NCBI GenBank assembly: GCA_045543215.1 | Contig: JAZQMD010000188.1 | Coordinates: forward strand, 1 to 18,898 | DNA: 18,898 nucleotides | Reading direction: 5' to 3' | From: DXYV01 sp045543215 | GTDB taxonomy: Bacteria; Bacillota; Clostridia; Oscillospirales; Oscillospiraceae | Made by a program: the position numbers and the translations under genes | The notes under the pieces: generated by a model | Seen by the model: only the letters and a program-made list of their open reading frames with translations | What the model was told of the DNA's origin: nothing | Database searches by the model: none | Part shown: positions 14,921-18,898 of the stretch, piece by piece | Layout: each line of letters opens with the position of its first letter | Position numbering within the stretch: the stretch's first letter is position 1

Positions 14921-15008
14921 GTAGTTAGCCTTTGGTAGCTGCAGACTGGAAAACTGCCGCGTTGCGCGGTATTTTTATCCTGCATAAGTTAGCTACCGCT
15001 AACTTTAG
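14921..15008 (+). ncRNA. Structured 5' leader with alternative pairings, candidate cis-regulatory RNA
   Basis: The leader folds as one extended structure. AGTTAGC (14923-14929) pairs with GCTAACT (14998-15004). GGTAGCT (14934-14940) pairs with AGCTACC (14991-14997), with a CTTT bulge on one side only. GCAG (14941-14944) pairs with CTGC (14980-14983). A GC-rich tip has CCGCG (14957-14961) and CGCGG (14965-14969) around loop TTG. A second AGTTAGC at 14987-14993 can instead form a local hairpin AAGTTAGC-TACC-GCTAACTT (14986-15005) just before the ribosome binding site at 15009. The two folds exclude each other. I do not recognise a named riboswitch class. The palindrome could alternatively be a protein operator. 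Confidence 0.5.
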
Positions 15009-15019
15009 GCGGAGGCAAT

Positions 15020-15217
15020 GTGAAAGGGATGTTTGAACGGGCTTTAGTAGAATATTGCGCCCCCACCCTAGCTGGGGTAAAACCAGCCAACTTATTCTGT
15101 ACCTGCAAAATGCCTCCGGATCTGACCCGTCAGCTGGTTGATGAATGGAACTACACTTTGAAACCCCTGTCTATTCGGATACGCGTTTTAAAAGAGTGCC
15201 CTGAAGCCAACTTATAA
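15020..15217 (+). CDS. DUF3793 protein, N-terminal part only
   Basis: The 65-residue product matches the first 60 or so residues of DUF3793, a family of unknown function in Clostridia: EYCAPTLAGVKPANLF (11-26), then a DEWNYTLKPLSIRIRVL segment. Typical DUF3793 proteins are about 180-200 residues with a Cys-containing C-terminal half. Here a stop codon comes after KECPEANL, and only 22 bases separate it from the flavodoxin gene, so the C-terminal two thirds is deleted rather than frameshifted. GTG 15020 has GGAGG (15011-15015) 4 bases upstream; ATG 15029 is an alternative start. DUF3793 genes are often found next to flavodoxin genes, as here. It is either a relic or a minimal functional domain. 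Confidence 0.7.
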   Translation: MKGMFERALVEYCAPTLAGVKPANLFCTCKMPPDLTRQLVDEWNYTLKPLSIRIRVLKECPEANL

Positions 15218-15239
15218 AAGAAGAAAGGACGATTTATTT

Positions 15240-15665
15240 ATGAACAAAGTTGCAATTGTATATTGGAGCGGCACCGGCAACACAGAAAAAATGGCCACCT
15301 GTATTGCGGATGGTGTCAAAGAAGCTGGCGGTGAGTCCAAGCTTCTCTCTCCCAGTGAGTTCTCTGCAGATTGCTTTAAAGATTATTCCGTTGTAGCCTT
15401 CGGGTGTCCTTCCATGGGAAGTGAGCAACTGGAAGATGGTGAGTTTGAGCCTATGTTTACCGGGCTAGAGGGCTCCCTCAGCGGTAAGAAAATTGCCCTG
15501 TTTGGCTCCTATGGCTGGGGAGACGGTCAGTGGATGCGGGATTGGTGTGAGCGCTGCTCCTCCGCCTCCCTTTACGATGAAAACGGCCTGATCATCAATG
15601 AGACACCAGATGATGACGACCAGGAGGCCTGCCGGGAACTGGGTAGGGGCCTTGCTAAATGGTAA
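15240..15665 (+). CDS. Flavodoxin
   Basis: This 141-residue short-chain flavodoxin is a soluble FMN electron carrier that can replace ferredoxin when iron is scarce. The phosphate loop SGTGNTEKMA (residues 10-19) binds FMN phosphate. The two isoalloxazine-flanking loops are GCPSMGSEQLED (about 55-66) and GSYGWGDGQWM (about 88-98). The acidic C-terminal region is typical. ATG 15240 has AAAGGA about 10 bases upstream. It shares a promoter and leader with the truncated DUF3793 gene and is followed by a strong terminator, so it is the main product of this small operon. Confidence 0.94.
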   Translation: MNKVAIVYWSGTGNTEKMATCIADGVKEAGGESKLLSPSEFSADCFKDYSVVAFGCPSMGSEQLEDGEFEPMFTGLEGSLSGKKIALFGSYGWGDGQWMRDWCERCSSASLYDENGLIINETPDDDDQEACRELGRGLAKW

Positions 15666-15721
15666 CTGGCAAGCTCACTTTCTTTGTATTCCCTTTCCCA
15701 GAAACCTAGCCTCCCTCATCC

Positions 15722-15761
15722 TGTCCCGTACGGATGTTCCCCGTACGGGACAAAATTTTTT
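15722..15761 (+). terminator. Flavodoxin operon terminator
   Basis: A perfect 12-bp stem TGTCCCGTACGG / CCGTACGGGACA (15722-15733 and 15741-15752) with a 7-base loop is followed by AAATTTTTT. Confidence 0.95.
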
Positions 15762-15872
15762 CAATTCCTTCTCATCAGTTTATTATCTTTATTGTTTATG
15801 TTCTTTAAAAAATAATACTTTAAATATTGTTGGAAATCACTTTTTACTATACTTTTGGGGGAGTTTAACGTA

Positions 15873-17606
15873 ATGATGATCAACAAGCGCCTAATTGGCA
15901 CGGTCAGCCAAAGCAAGAAATATATTAAAGGAAGTGTAGCTGCTCAGTGGTGCTCTCTGGCGACCAACATCGCCATGATGGGAGTGATTACCCGCCTCCT
16001 CCAAAAGCTGTACGAGGGGTCCGCCCATAGAAAAGACCTTTTAGCTGTGGTCGCCATAACCATAGCGTCCATCGCCGTGCGCTTTTTCTGCACGGTTCTT
16101 TCCAGTCGGATGAACCATCTGGCATCTAGGGCAGTCAAAAAAACACTACGCGCAAAAATTTATGAAAAGCTGCTACGCCTCGGAGCCTGTTACAACGAAA
16201 AAACGCAGACCTCGGAAGTGGTGCAGGTGGCCGTTGAGGGGGTGGATCAGCTTGAGACCTACTTCGGCGCCTATCTGCCGCAGTTTTTCTATGCCATGTT
16301 GGCTCCTCTGACCTTATTCGTGGTGCTGTGCCTTGTTAACATACCTGCCGCGGTAGTCCTGCTGATCTGCGTACCCCTAATTCCCGTGTCCATCGCTGCA
16401 GTACAGACTTGGGCTAAAAAACTTCTAAGTAAGTATTGGGGGCAATACACAGCACTGGGAGACACCTTTTTAGAAAATCTCCAAGGCCTGACTACCCTGA
16501 AAATCTACCAGGCAGACGAATTCAAACAGTGCGAGATGAACAGGGAGGCTGAAAACTTCCGCCGCATTACCATGAAAGTACTCACCATGCAGCTTAATTC
16601 TATCACTATCATGGACCTGATCGCTTATGGCGGTGCGGCGCTGGGCACCGTTTTGTCCGTTACTCAGTTTATGCAGGGCAATGTCTCCCTGGGCGGCTGC
16701 CTGTTTATTATCCTGCTATCTGCCGACTTTTTCATCCCCATGCGCCAACTGGGTAGCTTTTTCCATATTGCTATGAACGGTATGGCCGCCAGCAACAAAA
16801 TTTTTCATCTGCTTGATCTCCCTGAACAGGACGGTGGGAGCTCCTTACCCGGAAAAGGTGGTATTCAATGCAAGGAGCTTTGCTTTTCCTACGAAGCCGA
16901 GCGCCCTATTTTACGGGGACTCGACCTAACTCTGGAGGAAGGCGGCTTCGTGGCCGTTGTTGGGGAAAGTGGCTGCGGCAAATCCACCCTGGCAGCGATT
17001 CTCACCGGGCGGAACAAGGACTACTCAGGCTCTGTAACCGTGGGTGGGGTGGAGTTATCCCAGCTATTGGAAGAAGGCCTGCTAAGGCATATCACCTATA
17101 TCTCTCACACCTCCTATCTGTTCAAGGGTTCTGTACGGGACAATCTGCTTATGGCAAACCCGCAGGCAAATAACAGTCTGCTCTGGTCCGTACTGGAGCA
17201 GGTACGTCTGGCCGAATTTCTCAGCAGCGAAAACGGATTGGATACCCCTGTGGCAGAAAGGGGTTCCAACCTCTCCGGCGGCCAGCGTCAGCGGCTGGCC
17301 CTTGCACGCGCACTCCTTCACGACACCCCGGTTTACATTTTTGACGAGGCTACTTCTAACATCGATGTAGAAAGTGAAAACGATATCATGGTCCAAATTC
17401 ACGAATTGGCCAAGCACAAAACGGTACTGCTCATCTCCCATCGTCTGGCCAATGTGGTTGCCGCCAACCGCATCTATGTCATGGAAGACGGCATGATCGC
17501 CGAACAGGGTTCCCACCAGGAACTACTGGCACAGCACGGCCCCTATTACCGCCTTTGGAACGCCCAACAACAGCTGGAAAACTACGCAAAGGAGGACGGA
17601 CTATGA
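15873..17606 (+). CDS. CydD-like ABC exporter half-transporter (permease-ATPase)
   Basis: This 577-residue protein has an N-terminal six-span exporter domain (about 1-320) and a C-terminal ATPase. Walker A GESGCGKST is at 364-372, the signature LSGGQ at 467-471, Walker B VYIFDE at 487-492 and the switch histidine H523. The permease segment VEGVDQLETYFGAYLPQ is typical of the CydD branch. CydDC exports cysteine and glutathione in E. coli, but no cytochrome bd genes are visible here, so the substrate is unknown. GGGGGAG (15857-15863) lies 9 bases before ATG 15873; the in-frame TTG at 15855 overlaps it and is rejected. The stop overlaps the next start as ATGA, implying a heterodimer. Upstream, TATACT (15848-15853) is only a weak promoter candidate. 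Confidence 0.92.
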   Translation: MMINKRLIGTVSQSKKYIKGSVAAQWCSLATNIAMMGVITRLLQKLYEGSAHRKDLLAVVAITIASIAVRFFCTVLSSRMNHLASRAVKKTLRAKIYEKLLRLGACYNEKTQTSEVVQVAVEGVDQLETYFGAYLPQFFYAMLAPLTLFVVLCLVNIPAAVVLLICVPLIPVSIAAVQTWAKKLLSKYWGQYTALGDTFLENLQGLTTLKIYQADEFKQCEMNREAENFRRITMKVLTMQLNSITIMDLIAYGGAALGTVLSVTQFMQGNVSLGGCLFIILLSADFFIPMRQLGSFFHIAMNGMAASNKIFHLLDLPEQDGGSSLPGKGGIQCKELCFSYEAERPILRGLDLTLEEGGFVAVVGESGCGKSTLAAILTGRNKDYSGSVTVGGVELSQLLEEGLLRHITYISHTSYLFKGSVRDNLLMANPQANNSLLWSVLEQVRLAEFLSSENGLDTPVAERGSNLSGGQRQRLALARALLHDTPVYIFDEATSNIDVESENDIMVQIHELAKHKTVLLISHRLANVVAANRIYVMEDGMIAEQGSHQELLAQHGPYYRLWNAQQQLENYAKEDGL

Positions 17607-18898
17607 ATCAGCGAAGCAATTTTTCCGTAATGGCACGGCTCATTGGCCTGGTAAAACCCCTCACCGGATTTATGATCCTTGCCATCCTTATGGGGCTGGC
17701 CGGTCACCTGTGCGCCGCCTTTATTACCATCTTTGGTGGGTACGCGGTACTCCAAGGGATTGGACTTGACGCCCCCCTCCCGCTGCTCACCCTATTTATC
17801 CTCATGGGAATCTTTGCCTTACTCCGAGGTGTACTGCGCTACGCCGAGCAGGCCTGCAACCACTACATTGCCTTTAAACTGCTGGCCCTAATTCGAGATC
17901 GGGTATTTCGTGCGCTTCGCAAACTCTGCCCCGCAAAGCTGGAAGGGCGAGACAGAGGCAATTTGATCTCCATTATTACCTCAGACATAGAGCTTTTAGA
18001 GGTATTTTACGCTCACACCATCTCTCCCGCTGCCATCGCCCTGCTGTTTTGCCTCGCTCTGTGCTTCTTCATAGGTTCATACCATCTGCTCCTGGGTCTG
18101 TTAGCCCTGATCGCTTACTGCGTAGTTGGTCTTTGCATCCCCATCCTTACCTCCAAATACAGTGGTGACACCGGCGCCCGCTTCCGTGGAAAAAGTGGGG
18201 AACTTAGCAGCTTTGTGCTAGACAGTCTGCGGGGGCTCTCTGAAATTTTACAATACCATACAGGACAAATCCGTCTGGATGAAATGAACGCACGAACCGA
18301 TTCCCTTTTGGAGGAGGAGGCGCAAATGAAGCGCACGACTGGGTACAATATGGCGGTGACCAACGCAGTCATATTAATCTTTGATTTATCCATACTGCTG
18401 GCCTCCGCCGGATTATATCAGGTCGGCACAATAGGCTTTGACGGTGTTCTAATCCCCACTCTGGCCCTCATGAGTTCCTTCGGCCCGGTAGTGGCCCTGG
18501 CTAACCTGGGCAGTACCCTGCAAAATACCTTTGCCGCCGGGAACCGAGTGCTGGATATTCTGGATGATACACCTGCAGCCGCAGACATCTTCGGCAAGCC
18601 CGAAATTGCCTTTTCCGGAGCGAAAGTGGACGGGGTCACCTTTTCCTACGGCGGGGAGACTATTTTGAACCATATCTCGGTAGATGTCCCCCAGGGGGCC
18701 GTCATCGGTATCACTGGGCGCAGCGGCAGCGGCAAATCCACATTACTCAAGCTGTTCATGCGCTTTTGGCCTGTCAGCCAGGGCCAGGTATCTCTTTCCG
18801 GTACGCCGGTGGAGGAAATCAGCACCGCCAACCTGCGTCAAATGGAAGGCTTTGTCACCCAGGAGACCCACCTATTCCAAGACAGTATTAAGTCGGAT
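17603..18898 (+). CDS. CydC-like ABC exporter half-transporter, cut by window end
   Basis: The reading frame is open for 432 codons from ATG 17603 to the right edge with no stop, so the gene is partial because of the window, not because it is broken. AAGGAGG lies just upstream and the start overlaps the stop of the preceding half-transporter. Residues 1-310 form a membrane domain containing LRGVLRYAEQACNHYIAFKL, a CydC-type segment. The ATPase domain begins near 335 (FSYGGETILNHISV), has Walker A GRSGSGKST at about 372-380 and reaches the Q-loop VTQETHLFQDS before the edge. The signature and Walker B lie outside. It should pair with the upstream CydD-like protein as one exporter. Confidence 0.9.
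   Translation, partial: MNQRSNFSVMARLIGLVKPLTGFMILAILMGLAGHLCAAFITIFGGYAVLQGIGLDAPLPLLTLFILMGIFALLRGVLRYAEQACNHYIAFKLLALIRDRVFRALRKLCPAKLEGRDRGNLISIITSDIELLEVFYAHTISPAAIALLFCLALCFFIGSYHLLLGLLALIAYCVVGLCIPILTSKYSGDTGARFRGKSGELSSFVLDSLRGLSEILQYHTGQIRLDEMNARTDSLLEEEAQMKRTTGYNMAVTNAVILIFDLSILLASAGLYQVGTIGFDGVLIPTLALMSSFGPVVALANLGSTLQNTFAAGNRVLDILDDTPAAADIFGKPEIAFSGAKVDGVTFSYGGETILNHISVDVPQGAVIGITGRSGSGKSTLLKLFMRFWPVSQGQVSLSGTPVEEISTANLRQMEGFVTQETHLFQDSIKSD

Noticed and set aside
14986..15005. Classical DtxR/IdeR iron box
   Set aside because: The arms AAGTTAGC and GCTAACTT are suggestive, but the 4-base spacer does not fit the continuous 19-bp DtxR consensus; left as an alternative reading of the leader.
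15598..15873. 91-codon frame after the flavodoxin gene
   Set aside because: It runs through the flavodoxin terminator hairpin and has no ribosome binding site or domain.
1..18898. Mobile elements, CRISPR arrays, phage genes or toxin-antitoxin pairs
   Set aside because: No transposase, integrase, regular spacer-repeat array or att-like terminal repeats were seen on either strand.

Overview
The window looks like chromosomal DNA from a Gram-positive anaerobe of the class Clostridia, most likely near the Oscillospiraceae. The grounds are T-box leaders, DUF1836, DUF3793, a DegV protein, a Clostridia-type IleRS with extra zinc motifs, strong AGGAGG-type ribosome binding sites, TTG/GTG starts and moderate GC. 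The family assignment is an inference; no 16S or marker search could be run. I see no insertion sequence, phage gene, tRNA, rRNA or CRISPR array.

Layout. (1) Positions 1-190, minus strand: promoter and T-box leader, probably threonine-specific, for a gene lying off the left edge. (2) 275-2850, plus strand: DUF1836 regulator, degV and prmA, ending at a bidirectional terminator shared with pnp. (3) 5689-2957, minus strand: promoter, structured leader, rpsO and pnp, with several hairpins between the two genes. (4) 5690-6032: a gene-free spacer with a small cluster of repeats. (5) 6033-10675, plus strand: promoter, isoleucine T-box, ileS, lspA and an RluD-type pseudouridine synthase, closed by a strong terminator. 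(6) 11514-10663, minus strand: a YihY/BrkB-type membrane protein.

(7) 14670-11571, minus strand: a LytS-like sensor remnant, a LytTR response regulator, a tandem-repeat operator, cstA and an unlisted 56-residue Cys-containing membrane protein, then a terminator. This matches the known LytS/LytTR-CstA pyruvate-sensing arrangement, but the sensor has lost its membrane and kinase core while the regulator looks intact. (8) 14886-15761, plus strand: promoter, a structured leader with two mutually exclusive pairings, an N-terminal-only DUF3793 protein, a flavodoxin and a terminator. (9) 15873 to the right edge, plus strand: a CydD/CydC-like pair of ABC exporter half-transporters with overlapping ATGA; the second is cut by the window end.

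Most of the window is housekeeping: translation, RNA decay and lipoprotein processing. The parts most worth a second look are regions 7 and 8, plus a decayed second T-box-like motif between the ileS T-box terminator and the ileS start.
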